A DNA stretch of 64,000 nt from Pseudoflavonifractor sp. (GTDB lineage: Bacteria; Bacteroidota; Bacteroidia; Bacteroidales; Muribaculaceae), in the NCBI GenBank assembly GCA_023667145.1, contig JAMPAQ010000001.1:352505-416504 (forward strand). Reading direction: 5' to 3'. Of this stretch, positions 9,329 through 18,119 are shown one piece after another. The notes below the pieces were generated by a model that saw only the letters and a program-made list of their open reading frames with translations, was not told where the DNA came from and ran no database searches. Numbering within the stretch: the stretch's first letter is position 1; each line of letters begins with the position of its first letter. Position numbers and translations under genes: made by a program.

Positions 9329-10567
9329 ATGCTGACACTGAGGGTTGCGCTTAGGTATCTGTTTGCCAAGAAGTCACACAGCGCGGTAAACATCATATCA
9401 ATCATATCGGTAGCCGGGGTCGCGGTGGCGACCCTGGCTATTGTGTGTGTGCTCTCGGTGTTCAACGGATTTGCCGACCTCGCGGGCGACAAGTTGTCGC
9501 AGCTCGACCCCGAGATAAAGGTATATCCCATGTCGGGCAAGGTGATTGCCAACGCCGACTCGCTCGCCGCCGTGCTGCGTGCGGTGCCCGGTGTAGAGGT
9601 GGCGGCTCCCACGATTGAGGAGAATGCCCTCGCCGTCTATGGCAACCGGCAGATGCCGGTGGTGATAAAGGGGGTGACCGACGACTACGACCGTGTCACG
9701 TCGATACGCTCGATTGTCAAGGATGACGGCACGTTCATGCTCAGCGACTCGCTCTACTCCTACACGACGCTAAGTGTCGGTGTCGCGATGAACCTACAGG
9801 CTTATCCCGGATTTTATGATTTCATAGGCATATATACGCCCAAGAGACGCGGACGCATCAATCCGGCCAACCCGATTAGCTCATTCCGCAGTGACTCGCT
9901 CATCGTGGGAGGGGTATATCAGGTTGAGCAGCCGGAATATGACACCGATATGGTGATTATGCCGCTCGGGGATGTCAGACGGTTGCTCGACTATGACACC
10001 GAGGCGACGGCCATAGAGATCAAGTCGGCGAGTGATGCCGATGTGTCCGGGGTAATCGCGGCAATCAGGGAGGCGACAGGCGGTGCGTATAAGGTCAAGG
10101 ACAGGATAGGACAGCAGGAGACATCGTTCCGCATGATTGAGATTGAGAAGTGGATAACATTCCTGTTGCTCGCGTTTATCCTTGTGATAGCCTCGTTTAA
10201 CGTCATTTCTACGCTGTGTATGCTCGTGATAGAGAAAGACGATGACATAGCCATACTTGACGCGCTCGGGGCCACACGTCGGCAGATATCGGGAATATTC
10301 CTCACCGAGGGTTGGTTGATAACGCTCATAGGTGGAGTGGCGGGCATCGTGCTTGGTGTGGCTCTCTGCATGGCCCAGCGATGGGGCGGCTTTATCAGGC
10401 TCGGCGGCAATCACAGCGTGATGTCGATAGATGCCTACCCGGTTAGGGTCTCGCCGGGAGACTTGATAGCGGTGTTTGTGCTTGTGGCTGTGACGGGGTT
10501 GGTGACCGCCTTGGTGACCTCACTGTTCACCCGCCGGCGCATGAGGGGAGACGGTGTCGGCGAGTGA
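9329..10567 (+). CDS. FtsX/LolC-LolE-type ABC transporter permease
   Basis: A 412-residue protein with the MacB-like periplasmic domain after a first membrane helix (residues ~20-45) and three more helices in the C-terminal FtsX domain (ITFLLLAFILVIASFNVIS, then LITLIGGVAGIVLGVALC, then LIAVFVLVAVTGLVTAL). The N-terminal LRYLFAKKSHSAVNIISIIS is typical of LolC/LolE permeases that release lipoproteins from the inner membrane. No ATPase gene is adjacent, so the LolD partner must be elsewhere. Its 3' end overlaps the convergent TatD gene by 48 bases. Confidence 0.85.
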   Translation: MLTLRVALRYLFAKKSHSAVNIISIISVAGVAVATLAIVCVLSVFNGFADLAGDKLSQLDPEIKVYPMSGKVIANADSLAAVLRAVPGVEVAAPTIEENALAVYGNRQMPVVIKGVTDDYDRVTSIRSIVKDDGTFMLSDSLYSYTTLSVGVAMNLQAYPGFYDFIGIYTPKRRGRINPANPISSFRSDSLIVGGVYQVEQPEYDTDMVIMPLGDVRRLLDYDTEATAIEIKSASDADVSGVIAAIREATGGAYKVKDRIGQQETSFRMIEIEKWITFLLLAFILVIASFNVISTLCMLVIEKDDDIAILDALGATRRQISGIFLTEGWLITLIGGVAGIVLGVALCMAQRWGGFIRLGGNHSVMSIDAYPVRVSPGDLIAVFVLVAVTGLVTALVTSLFTRRRMRGDGVGE

Positions 10568-11203
10568 TATGCCGAAGACGAGGGCGGCATTGGCATTGAC
10601 GGTCTTGGCAAGTTGCCGTGGCGTGACCCCGCGAGCGTCGGCCACGTCATGAAGTATCGACGTGATGTCCCTGTCGGCCATGTCGTCGGTCTCAAGCAGC
10701 AACAGGCTATCGGGGATGGCCTTGACTGCATCGGGATTGAATCTCGCGCCTATTGACAAATGTATTCCTCTTGATGTCAGTGAATTGACTAACTGTGGTT
10801 TACCACGGAATCCGTGAATGACCCAAGGCATATGGGACCGCATGTCGCGGTGGAGCCGCAACAATGTGTCCCATTGTCTGACAAGGTGTATGATCAACGG
10901 TTTGCCGAGTTGCCGGGCCACGTCAATGTGGCTCACAAATACGGGCAGCTGGATGTCATCGACCGACGGACCCCGCAGGGGATCAATCCCGGTCTCCCCT
11001 ATCGCCACAACCCTGGTGTCGCGGGCCATGTCGAGCAGTCTCTCGCGGGAGAATGGCTTATCGGCATCCCAAGGGTGCAACCCGACGGAATAATACCCGA
11101 TGGCATCGGCACGGACTGGGCGGTAACCGTTGTTGTAGACGACGAGGGGTGTTCCCTCGCCGTGATGGGTATGGATGTCGATTATCTCGATGGGTTGCAT
11201 CAT
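10520..11203 (-). CDS. TatD-family metal-dependent hydrolase
   Basis: A 227-residue TIM-barrel hydrolase, short for the family (often about 260). It begins with the metal motif DIHTHHGEG, has VGLHPWD and AIGETGID with the metal-binding Glu, IIHLVRQ with a His, VIHGFRG with a His, and LLLETDD near the end with the last Asp. TatD-type enzymes are DNases or phosphodiesterases of the amidohydrolase fold. The gene is the last of the rnpA-yidD-tatD run: its ATG overlaps the yidD stop by 4 bases. The C-terminus overlaps the opposite-strand permease gene. Confidence 0.88.
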   Translation of the reverse strand: MMQPIEIIDIHTHHGEGTPLVVYNNGYRPVRADAIGYYSVGLHPWDADKPFSRERLLDMARDTRVVAIGETGIDPLRGPSVDDIQLPVFVSHIDVARQLGKPLIIHLVRQWDTLLRLHRDMRSHMPWVIHGFRGKPQLVNSLTSRGIHLSIGARFNPDAVKAIPDSLLLLETDDMADRDITSILHDVADARGVTPRQLAKTVNANAALVFGISLADTVSPHAPAGEQ

Positions 11204-11430
11204 GGCACGGGGTCATAACCGCTTCCTCCCCATGGATGGCATCGCGATATTCGTCTCAGTGCCAGCCACAGCCCCTTGGCGGGTCCGTGTTTGCGCAGGG
11301 CCTCGATGGCATATTGGCTGCATGTTGGTGTGAACCGGCATGACGGGCCGAGCAGGGGAGATATGCTTAGTTGATAGAATCGTATGGGGATTATGAGCAA
11401 AAGGCTCAATAAGTGTCTGACCTTTCCCAT
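11200..11430 (-). CDS. yidD: Membrane protein insertion efficiency factor YidD
   Basis: A 76-residue protein with the full YidD signature: an amphipathic N-terminus, [20 protein letters not shown] with the three conserved Cys region, [22 protein letters not shown] and [14 protein letters not shown]. YidD helps YidC-dependent insertion of inner-membrane proteins. It lies 4 bases after rnpA, the pairing found in most bacteria. Confidence 0.96.
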   Translation of the reverse strand: MGKVRHLLSLLLIIPIRFYQLSISPLLGPSCRFTPTCSQYAIEALRKHGPAKGLWLALRRISRCHPWGGSGYDPVP

Positions 11431-11434
11431 CGTG

Positions 11435-11836
11435 TCAGGGGGTATCGGGCACGGCAGGGCGCAGGGTTGACGAGATGCGTTGCATGGCCTTGACTACCGA
11501 CATCTCTATGTGGCTGTAGGGGTGAATGGCCGCGTCGAGATAGATGAATGCCATATCGACCCGGCAATCGTCGGGGAGCGAGAGGCAACTGCGGTTGAGG
11601 CGGTAGGACTCGCGTATGCGGCGGCGCAGGGTGACGCGGTCGACGGCATGACGGATGCGTTTCTTGGGTACAGAGATGAGAAACTGTGACGGAGCTCCGT
11701 CGGAGCGTTGGCTCACGCGCCACACGACACGCAGCGGATAGGCGGTGACAGAACGGCTCTCACCCTTGGTAAACAGGGTGTCGATGGCACGTTGGCTGCA
11801 AAGTTTCTCAGCCTTGTATAGTCTCTGTCCTGTCAT
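11435..11836 (-). CDS. rnpA: Ribonuclease P protein component
   Basis: A 133-residue protein of normal length. The RNP signature [19 protein letters not shown] with the following IRESYRLNR binds the RNA subunit, and the N-terminus has the expected [14 protein letters not shown]. It is the protein part of RNase P, which trims tRNA 5' ends. It sits between hemD and yidD on the minus strand. The RNA component (rnpB) is not in this window. Confidence 0.95.
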   Translation of the reverse strand: MTGQRLYKAEKLCSQRAIDTLFTKGESRSVTAYPLRVVWRVSQRSDGAPSQFLISVPKKRIRHAVDRVTLRRRIRESYRLNRSCLSLPDDCRVDMAFIYLDAAIHPYSHIEMSVVKAMQRISSTLRPAVPDTP

Positions 11837-11866
11837 GATGGGTAGGATGACGGTGATGAGCGGGTA

Positions 11867-12619
11867 TCAGCCGTTTTTGGACTCCTCCTTGAGGAAGAGG
11901 TCGAGGGCCGCTGTCATCGAGGGTGCCTTGACCGATGGTGCCTCCATGTCGAGCCTCAGACCGGCATCGCGGACAGCCTTGGCAGTGGTGGCACCGAATG
12001 TGCCGATCTTTATCTCGTCTTGCTTGAACTTGGGGAAGTTCTTGAGCAGCGAGTCGATACCCGAGGGGCTGAAGAAGAGCAGCATGTCGTAGTCGAACGG
12101 CTCGTCTGGGCCGAAGTCGTTGCTGACAGTGCGGTACATCACAGCCTTGGTGTAGTTGATGTTGTTTTTGTCGAGGATGTTGGTCTCGTCGCTCTTGTTG
12201 ACGCTGGAGACGGTGAAAAGGAACTTCTCTTTTGAGTGCTTCAGTATGTAGGGCAACAGGTCGTCGAGCTTTCCGTTGGCGCCATGGAATATCTTGCGCT
12301 TGCGGTAGACGATATATTTCTGAAGATAGAGCGCGATTGACTCGGTCGTGCAGAAGTATTTCATAGTATCGGGTATCTGCACGCGCATCTCCTCGGCCAG
12401 ACGGAAGAAGTGGTCGATGGCGGTGCGTGCCGTGAATATGACGGCGGTGAAATCGGATATGGAGATTTTGGACTGGCGGAATTCCTTTGCGGTCAACCCC
12501 TCGACCTTGATGAAAGGACGGAATTCAATTTCCACGCCATATTTCTCTGCTATATCGTAGTAGGGTGACTTATCGGATGTCGGCTTCGGCTGTGAAACCA
12601 ATACTTTCTTTACTTTCAC
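11867..12619 (-). CDS. hemD: Uroporphyrinogen-III synthase
   Basis: A 250-residue HemD-fold protein: VLVSQPKPTS at the start, then AVIFTARTAIDHFF, and the C-terminal half with LLFFSPSGIDSLLKNFP and GTFGATTAKAVRDAGL. These parts form the two-domain cyclase of heme synthesis. No ATG is available near the N-terminus. I choose GTG at 12619 because it yields VKVKKVLVSQPKPTS, matching the usual start of Bacteroidales homologues. A TTG at 12643 in the same frame would add eight residues. Bacteroidales often lack the full heme pathway, so the presence of hemD alone does not prove heme synthesis. Confidence 0.85.
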   Translation of the reverse strand: MKVKKVLVSQPKPTSDKSPYYDIAEKYGVEIEFRPFIKVEGLTAKEFRQSKISISDFTAVIFTARTAIDHFFRLAEEMRVQIPDTMKYFCTTESIALYLQKYIVYRKRKIFHGANGKLDDLLPYILKHSKEKFLFTVSSVNKSDETNILDKNNINYTKAVMYRTVSNDFGPDEPFDYDMLLFFSPSGIDSLLKNFPKFKQDEIKIGTFGATTAKAVRDAGLRLDMEAPSVKAPSMTAALDLFLKEESKNG

Positions 12620-12693
12620 TGTCGGATGAAATTTGTTGTACAATCAAAGTCCTTAAGGTCTTATTAGAAAAAGGTAGGACGATTTTTCGGGTG

Positions 12694-12701
12694 CAAAGGT
12701 A
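12694..12701 (-). promoter_or_regulatory. Candidate -7 element for hemD
   Basis: TACCTTTG on the minus strand fits TAnnTTTG and lies in the 183-base gap between the DUF4271 gene and hemD. No TTG stands at the correct distance, so the -33 part is weak or absent. Confidence 0.45.
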
Positions 12702-12802
12702 CGAAAAATATGTGTCAGGGCTGTTATGGTTATTTATAAAAATTACTAAATCGGCATCAAAAGTGATATTTTGGGAGTCGCAAGAGGATATATCGCAACA
12801 TT

Positions 12803-13612
12803 TTACAATAAATAGGTCGAAAATATGCCCATCGAGGAAGCCTGTGTCGCGACACGGTAGAGGACGGCCAAGGGGGTTATCTCGACCGCGAGCAGGTAGA
12901 TGACGAGATATACCAGTGACCCGACACCACGGTAGAATATCTTGAATCCCTTGCACACAAACACGAGTCTCGCGACGACATAGAGCGTGGCCGCAATGAC
13001 CAGCATCCACGCCGATGTGCCGGGGTAGAACAACACGATGAGGGCGGGAATGAGCAGGAACAGGCCAAGAAATGCCTGTGACGCGTTAAACCCCTTGACC
13101 CACTGGCGGCAACCTGTCGGATCGCTGAACACGCTGCCGACAATGGAGTAGACGACGAGTTGGGCGACGTAGAACACGCCGGCTGACAGCGACAGGATGC
13201 CTATGGCGGGAAATATCGACTGCATCGTGGTGGCGCGGATGGATATGGCGCAATAGACAAAAATTGCCTCGCAAACGCACACGAGCATTATGAGCACCAC
13301 GAGTACACGGGTCTCGCTCATGGTGTTGTCGTCAAACACGTTGGCACGCCGCCTTACCGACAGCAGGTCGTTGCCGATGGTCTTAAAAAACCTCGCCCAG
13401 TGCTTGAAGTTGAAGGCCACGAGCAGCAACATGCCCACCACCACGCACATGACACCGGAGTCATAGCCCGGCATGTAGGGGCGCGGTATGCCGACATGTC
13501 CCGTGACATAACCGGCATACGAGCCGGAATATGCCGCCAGCTCATCGGCCGACGACGGTGCCTCTGATTCGTGACTGTGGGTCTGGAACGGGTTGTCTTG
13601 CAGTAATCTCAT
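12803..13612 (-). CDS. DUF4271 membrane protein
   Basis: A 269-residue protein with about seven predicted membrane helices, the first near residues 52-68 and the others spread to the C-terminus (for example VLVVLIMLVCVCEAIFVYC and AFLGLFLLIPALIVLFYPG). The closing motif with FKIFYRG and AVEITPLAVLYR is the part I associate with DUF4271. Its function is unknown. The gene is conserved next to hemD in Bacteroidales, which this window repeats. A 183-base gap and a -7 element suggest hemD also has its own promoter. Confidence 0.85.
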   Translation of the reverse strand: MRLLQDNPFQTHSHESEAPSSADELAAYSGSYAGYVTGHVGIPRPYMPGYDSGVMCVVVGMLLLVAFNFKHWARFFKTIGNDLLSVRRRANVFDDNTMSETRVLVVLIMLVCVCEAIFVYCAISIRATTMQSIFPAIGILSLSAGVFYVAQLVVYSIVGSVFSDPTGCRQWVKGFNASQAFLGLFLLIPALIVLFYPGTSAWMLVIAATLYVVARLVFVCKGFKIFYRGVGSLVYLVIYLLAVEITPLAVLYRVATQASSMGIFSTYLL

Positions 13613-13630
13613 GCGGCTGATGAGGATTGG

Positions 13631-14236
13631 TCAGTATTTGGAGACGGTCGATGGTGTGTGAGTGACCTCGACTGGTGCTGTGGCTACCTCAACGGCCTCG
13701 GCAGGGGTGGAGGCCACGGCCCACATGCGTCCATGTCCCTCGGTGATGAAGCCCTGGCTACGTGCGCGAGCAAACATCTCAAGTAACGGGTCGTAGTATC
13801 CGTCGGTGTTGAGTATGACGACGTTGCCGTTATACAATCCAAGCTGACGCCATGTGATAATCTCAAGCAGCTCCTCAAACGTGCCGTAGCCACCGGGCAA
13901 CGCTATCGCCCCGTGGGCGAGACGGGCCATCGTCTCCTTGCGGCGGTGCATGTCGGATGTGACAATGAGCCTCGTCATAGAGGGATGCTGCCACCCGTTG
14001 TCAATCATGAACCGGGGTATCACGCCGACTGTCTGCCCGCCGGCTACGGTAGCACCCTCGGTGGCTGCGGCCATCAGTCCTCCGCGCCCAGCTCCGTTGA
14101 TGAGCGGGCGGCCGGAGAGTCCCACGAGTCGGCCTACCTCACGGGCGGCATCAACGTAGACTGCGGGGATACGGGAGCTTGAAGCACCGTAGACACATAT
14201 ACCCTCGCCCGGCTGTAAGTCAAGTTGCATTGTCAT
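13631..14236 (-). CDS. LOG-family nucleoside monophosphate phosphoribohydrolase (TIGR00730)
   Basis: A 201-residue Rossmann-fold enzyme with the LOG signatures RKETMARLAHGAIALPGGYG and TFEELLEIITW. Members cleave purine nucleoside 5'-monophosphates, releasing the base, with the Arg and Glu of these motifs in catalysis. It starts IC-VYGASS, normal for the family. I place the start at ATG 14236 (or 14230): the frame is open further upstream, but a good promoter at 14256-14287 lies inside that extension, so the extension is not translated. The gene diverges from the transporter at 14388. Confidence 0.9.
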   Translation of the reverse strand: MTMQLDLQPGEGICVYGASSSRIPAVYVDAAREVGRLVGLSGRPLINGAGRGGLMAAATEGATVAGGQTVGVIPRFMIDNGWQHPSMTRLIVTSDMHRRKETMARLAHGAIALPGGYGTFEELLEIITWRQLGLYNGNVVILNTDGYYDPLLEMFARARSQGFITEGHGRMWAVASTPAEAVEVATAPVEVTHTPSTVSKY

Positions 14237-14255
14237 CTTGAGTACGATTAGGCTG

Positions 14256-14287
14256 CAAAGATAAGACAAATCTGTGTTAAACCGCAA
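14256..14287 (-). promoter_or_regulatory. Promoter of the LOG-family gene
   Basis: On the minus strand TTG (14285-14287), 21 bases and TATCTTTG (14256-14263) match the Bacteroidota promoter. It gives a leader of about 15-20 bases and supports the ATG at 14236. Confidence 0.65.
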
Positions 14288-14387
14288 CGTCGGTTCAAGA
14301 TATATGGCCGATGAACTGTGGGCCGACGACGCTTGTTGACATATTGGATGGCCGATGGCTGTCAATCGTGTTCAACTTTATTGTCTT

Positions 14388-16085
14388 ATGGACTGGATTG
14401 CGGAAATATTGAGGGATAATCCTGTGATACCCATATTCCTGACGATAGGTGTGGGATTCTGGCTCGGAAGCCTGAAGGTCAAGTCTTTCTCGCTTGGCCC
14501 GGTGACGGCCACGCTTATAGTGGGCGTAGTTATCGGTCAGCTTGATATACCTGTGTCTGACACGTTGAAGAATGTGTCGTTCATGCTGTTCCTGTTTGCT
14601 ATCGGATATAGTGTCGGCCCGCAGTTTTTCAGGTCGCTCAAGGGCGATGGGTTGAAGCAGATAGCGTTTGCCCTGATCGAGGTGTCGCTCTGCATAGCCA
14701 CTGTCATCACCGTGAGCCTCGTCATGGGTTATGACAAGGGGATGGCTATAGGGTTGTTTTCAGGCTCACAGGCTTTCTCGGCTGTGATAGGCGTGGGATC
14801 GAACACGTTGAGGTCGCTGGGACTTCCGGCAGAGACACAGCGTGAGTACCTCGACATCATACCGGCGTGTTATGCGGTGTGCTACGTGTTCGGTACGATC
14901 GGATCGGCCTGGGTGATAGCCAATCTCGGCCCGATATTGCTTGGTGGTCTCAACAAGGTGAAGCGGCAGACCGCCGAGCTTGAGGCCGAGATGGACACGG
15001 GCGACTTTGTCCCCGACCCGGGTACATTTGTCGCCAACAGGCCGATATCGTTCCGTGCCTATAGGGCAGAGTCGGCGTACTTTGACCGGCCGCGCACTGT
15101 CGGCGAGATTGAGCGGCACATAAAGTCGCAGGGCCTGCGCCACTTTATCGAGCGGTTGCGGCTGCGGGGGGAGATTGCTGACCCGGAGCCGGACCTGCGG
15201 GTGCGCAAGGGCGACATCATAGTGCTGAGTGGCCGTCGGGAGAGCATCGTGGACGATGCCGGATGGATAGGACCGGAGGTGACAGACCATGAGTTGCTTA
15301 ATTTCACTGCCGAGAATTTGCCGGTGACGGTGTCAAAATCGGGCATCGCCGGGATGACTCTCGGGGAGTTGCGCCGCCAGGAGTTTATGCGCGGCGTGAT
15401 GGTGCACAAGATTGTGCGTGACGACACACGGTTGCCGCTCAAGGGGAAGACGCGGCTTGAGGCGGGTGACGTGGTGTCGCTGATAGGGTTGCCGCAGGAT
15501 GTCGCGGTGGCCGTGCCCGAGATTGGTTTCTCCGACCGCCCGACCGAGGACTCCGACATGACCTTCATAGGGCTTGGTATTGCCGTCGGTTGCTTCATAG
15601 GGGCACTGACGGTCTATCTCAACGGCATACCGTTGTCACTCAGCACGAGCGGAGGCGCGATTCTCGCAGGGCTTATATTGGGGTGGCTAAGAAACAAGCG
15701 GCCTACATTCGGACGTATCCCCCGCCCCGTCATATGGTTTATGAATAACGTGGGTCTCAACATGTTTATCGCCGTGGTTGGCCTCGGAGCGGGCCCGACG
15801 TTCATAGCGGGTCTCAAGACCGTGGGGATAGGGATGTTTCTCAGCGGGGTCGTATGCACTACGGTGCCCCTGATACTGTCGATATTCATCGGGGCGATGG
15901 TGTTCCGTTTCCCTCCGGCGGTGACATTGGGATGTGTCGCCGGAAGCCGCAACGCGGTGGCCGCGCTCGGCGCGATACAGGACAACCTCGACAGCACGTT
16001 GCCAGCCATGAGCTACACGGTGACATACGCCGTGGGCAGCGTGGCCCTCATCCTCGCCGGCATAATCGTCCCCTTGCTGGTGTGA
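14388..16085 (+). CDS. AspT/YidE-family transporter with two TrkA-C domains
   Basis: A 565-residue membrane protein. The layout is five to six helices (residues ~10-190), two TrkA-C regulatory domains (about 200-370; DLRVRKGDIIVLSG and LEAGDVVSLIGLP), then a second set of helices containing GLNMFIAVVGLGAG and GCVAGSRNAVAALGAIQ. This is the duplicated fold of the aspartate:alanine exchanger AspT and the E. coli YidE/YbjL proteins; the substrate here is unknown. The ATG at 14388 starts the hydrophobic N-terminus; an earlier ATG at 14355 would add an unlikely polar stretch. Confidence 0.87.
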   Translation: MDWIAEILRDNPVIPIFLTIGVGFWLGSLKVKSFSLGPVTATLIVGVVIGQLDIPVSDTLKNVSFMLFLFAIGYSVGPQFFRSLKGDGLKQIAFALIEVSLCIATVITVSLVMGYDKGMAIGLFSGSQAFSAVIGVGSNTLRSLGLPAETQREYLDIIPACYAVCYVFGTIGSAWVIANLGPILLGGLNKVKRQTAELEAEMDTGDFVPDPGTFVANRPISFRAYRAESAYFDRPRTVGEIERHIKSQGLRHFIERLRLRGEIADPEPDLRVRKGDIIVLSGRRESIVDDAGWIGPEVTDHELLNFTAENLPVTVSKSGIAGMTLGELRRQEFMRGVMVHKIVRDDTRLPLKGKTRLEAGDVVSLIGLPQDVAVAVPEIGFSDRPTEDSDMTFIGLGIAVGCFIGALTVYLNGIPLSLSTSGGAILAGLILGWLRNKRPTFGRIPRPVIWFMNNVGLNMFIAVVGLGAGPTFIAGLKTVGIGMFLSGVVCTTVPLILSIFIGAMVFRFPPAVTLGCVAGSRNAVAALGAIQDNLDSTLPAMSYTVTYAVGSVALILAGIIVPLLV

Positions 16086-16109
16086 CACGCTTTTAACCGT
16101 ACATAGTCA

Positions 16110-16154
16110 ATGCTCATCACGGTCATTTGGTCGTTGACATTCATGGGTGAGCAT
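16110..16154. terminator. Weak hairpin between convergent genes
   Basis: ATGCTCA (16110-16116) and TGAGCAT (16148-16154) can pair across a long 31-base loop in the 70-base gap between the AspT-type transporter and the convergent orphan gene. There is no T run, so terminator function is doubtful. Confidence 0.25.
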
Positions 16155-16155
16155 G

Positions 16156-17013
16156 TTATATACATACAGGTACTCCATCTTCGGAGTATTCAGGACCTTT
16201 CTCAAATATTACATTCTCACAGATAATTTCGATGCCGTTGCTGTCCACATGGATGAGACCTTCATATTCACCGGAAATCCTGAACCAATCTGTAAACGTT
16301 GTGCCATCGTCTAAGTCCGTCTTGATTCTTCTCAATCCAGTGCATATTATTTTCAAAACGACATCACTTTGAAACCATACTAATAATGTGGCTTCATGGT
16401 TGACATAGTCAACCATGAAGTCAAGATTGACGCAGTCGTGGGCGTAATCCATGCTGTGGTAATCTTCGCTTCCCTGGCCGGCAATTTCCTCCTTATAAAA
16501 ATCAAAACCTACAATCTTTGACTCTATGTGGGGGTCGATGGCCCATTCGTCTTTTTCATAAAATTGAGCAAACAACTGTTGATTGTCATTCGCCAATCTT
16601 CGCCACAACTCATCCAATTTATTAGCTACTGACTTTTCAAGAAGAATACCGCTATGACCTGAAGCCCAGCCAAACTCCGGGATTTCCTTTTGTAGAACGG
16701 ACAACGGAATAAAGGGCATTGAGGACGGGTCAGCTACATAACCTATGTTCAAATCGCAGTAGAATGTCGGGCGTCCTTTCCCCGACCAATCCTGAGCCTT
16801 TCGGGGATTAGATGAAAAACAGCCCGACATCATGATGCCCGGGAGATTGTCTCCAACTCTCATCATGTAGAAACTGTCACCTGCATTTGCCATATGATAA
16901 TCCCAGATACTCCAATTGAGTGGAGCAAAGGGATAATATTCTATCAAGTGCATTAGATCTTTGTCATCGAAAGATGAAATTGCCGGATTCCAGCGTAGAA
17001 GAAATGTATTCAT
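16156..17013 (-). CDS. Uncharacterised protein with a PUA/EVE-like N-terminal region
   Basis: A 285-residue soluble protein without signal peptide. Residues 1-140 follow a pattern I associate with a group of uncharacterised Bacteroidota proteins and that resembles PUA/EVE-type folds: FLLRWNPAIS at the start, WDYHMANAGDSFYMMRVG, MMSGCFSS, DWSGKGR, and GWASGHSGILL. The remainder is acidic and includes a strand-rich part with DFMVDYVNHEATLLVWF. The gene is more AT-rich than its neighbours and stands alone, which suggests transfer. Function is unknown. A role in defence or as an immunity protein is only a possibility. Confidence 0.75.
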   Translation of the reverse strand: MNTFLLRWNPAISSFDDKDLMHLIEYYPFAPLNWSIWDYHMANAGDSFYMMRVGDNLPGIMMSGCFSSNPRKAQDWSGKGRPTFYCDLNIGYVADPSSMPFIPLSVLQKEIPEFGWASGHSGILLEKSVANKLDELWRRLANDNQQLFAQFYEKDEWAIDPHIESKIVGFDFYKEEIAGQGSEDYHSMDYAHDCVNLDFMVDYVNHEATLLVWFQSDVVLKIICTGLRRIKTDLDDGTTFTDWFRISGEYEGLIHVDSNGIEIICENVIFEKGPEYSEDGVPVCI

Positions 17014-17085
17014 TGTGTTTTGTCATATTCGGCATGAGTACCTATGAAACGTATGTTTTGTGGATATGGAGTCCAATTACAATTG

Positions 17086-17093
17086 CAAATATA
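17086..17093 (-). promoter_or_regulatory. Candidate -7 element for the orphan gene at 16156
   Basis: TATATTTG on the minus strand fits TAnnTTTG and lies about 75 bases before the ATG at 17013. The -33 part is not clear. Confidence 0.35.
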
Positions 17094-17190
17094 AGTGACA
17101 TTTAGGAAAAATCTCTTACGAAATGGTTCAAAATTGAGTTTTTGGCTCTGCTATTAGAGTTGCTGTTAGAGTTCTGTCGGATACAAAAGA

Positions 17191-17253
17191 AAGACAACGC
17201 AGAAAAGTCAATCGGGCAAGCAACGCGGGGCTGCTTGTCCGATTGATTGTCTT
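17191..17253 (-). terminator. Long terminator hairpin after the DUF2795 gene
   Basis: An inner stem of 15 paired positions with one mismatch (17208-17222 with 17232-17246) is extended by AAGACAA/TTGTCTT (17191-17197 with 17247-17253). It lies 19 bases beyond the DUF2795 stop codon. T-rich sequence follows on the minus strand (TCTTTCTTTTG). The arms could serve either strand. Confidence 0.75.
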
Positions 17254-17271
17254 TTGTTTATGTCGCGGTGT

Positions 17272-17493
17272 TTAATATTCCTCCTCGTTGAAGAAGAAGT
17301 CTTCCTTGCTGGGGTAGTCGGGCCAAATGTCCTCGATACATTCGTAGGTGTCGCCCTCGTCTTCCATTTCCTGAAGGTTTTCTATGACTTCGAGAGGGGC
17401 GCCGGAGCGCATCGCGTAGTCGATGAGCTCTTCTTTGGTAGCAGGCCAGGGTGCGTCCTCAAGTTTTGATGCAAGTTCCAATGTCCAGTACAT
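17272..17493 (-). CDS. DUF2795 domain protein
   Basis: A 73-residue acidic protein that begins MYWTLELASKLEDAPWPATK and has ELIDYAMRSGAPLEVIENL followed by DIWPDYPSKEDFFFNEEEY. The whole sequence is of a kind I recall as nearly invariant across Bacteroidales, assigned to DUF2795. Biochemical role unknown; the strong conservation suggests a housekeeping function. It has its own promoter (17533-17562) and a strong terminator, so it is a single-gene unit. Confidence 0.9.
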   Translation of the reverse strand: MYWTLELASKLEDAPWPATKEELIDYAMRSGAPLEVIENLQEMEDEGDTYECIEDIWPDYPSKEDFFFNEEEY

Positions 17494-17532
17494 AAGTAAT
17501 CAGATTTTAATTCGGTTGTAAAAATTTTTACG

Positions 17533-17562
17533 CAAAAGTAGCGTATTCTCCTATATCAACAA
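17533..17562 (-). promoter_or_regulatory. Promoter of the DUF2795 gene
   Basis: On the minus strand TTG (17560-17562), 19 bases and TACTTTTG (17533-17540). The -33 part overlaps the last codons of the upstream adenosyltransferase gene. The expected leader is about 35 bases. Confidence 0.65.
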
Positions 17563-18119
17563 TTTTTATCCCAAAATATTTCATCAACTTGATTGATAAC
17601 GTTGTCATATCTTGCAAATACGAACAGGAAGTCGGAGAGTCGGTTGATGAAACGGAGCACGTTGGGGTCGACATAGGTGGTGTCGGCGAGGGCCACGATG
17701 CGGCGCTCACAGCGGCGGCACATGGTGCGGCACACGTGGGCGAGGGCGGCCACGTGGGTACCCTGCGGGAGTACGAAGTTGTTGAGCGGGGGCAGCTCGC
17801 TGTCTATCTCGTCGATCTTGCGTTCGAGAAACAGCACGTCGTCAAACGTGAGTCCGCGAGCTTCGGTGATGTCGTTGTCGGGGTTGTCGGTGGCGAGGTA
17901 TGAGCCGATGTTGAAGAGCTTGTTCTGGATATAGATGAATGTGTCGGTAAATCCGGCGGGAATGTGGGCCGATGTACACAGGTGACCTACGCGGGCGTTG
18001 AGCTCATCGACAGAGCCGTAAGCCTCGATGCGTATATCGTTTTTCTTGACGCGCTTGCCGCCTACGAGCGATGTCGCGCCTGTGTCGCCTGTGGTGGTGT
18101 AAATCTTGCTTTTTTTCAT
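17556..18119 (-). CDS. PduO-type cob(I)alamin adenosyltransferase
   Basis: A 187-residue protein. The N-terminal ATP-binding motif TTGDTGATSLVGGKRVKKND is followed by RIEAYGSVDELNARVGH and the C-terminal CRRCERRIVAL and RFINRLSDFLFVFAR; these are the PduO/MMAB signatures. It transfers the adenosyl group of ATP to cob(I)alamin to make coenzyme B12, needed for methylmalonyl-CoA mutase in propionate production. I looked for a cobalamin riboswitch upstream and see none; there is a possible -7 element TAATTTTG at 18160-18167. Confidence 0.93.
   Translation of the reverse strand: MKKSKIYTTTGDTGATSLVGGKRVKKNDIRIEAYGSVDELNARVGHLCTSAHIPAGFTDTFIYIQNKLFNIGSYLATDNPDNDITEARGLTFDDVLFLERKIDEIDSELPPLNNFVLPQGTHVAALAHVCRTMCRRCERRIVALADTTYVDPNVLRFINRLSDFLFVFARYDNVINQVDEIFWDKNC

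Noticed and set aside
9881-10414. Minus-strand open frame inside the permease gene
   Set aside because: The permease is well supported by helices and family motifs; the opposite frame has no domain.
12620-12643. TTG start for hemD adding eight residues
   Set aside because: The GTG at 12619 gives an N-terminus that matches the family (VKVKKVLVSQP), so the longer frame is not needed.
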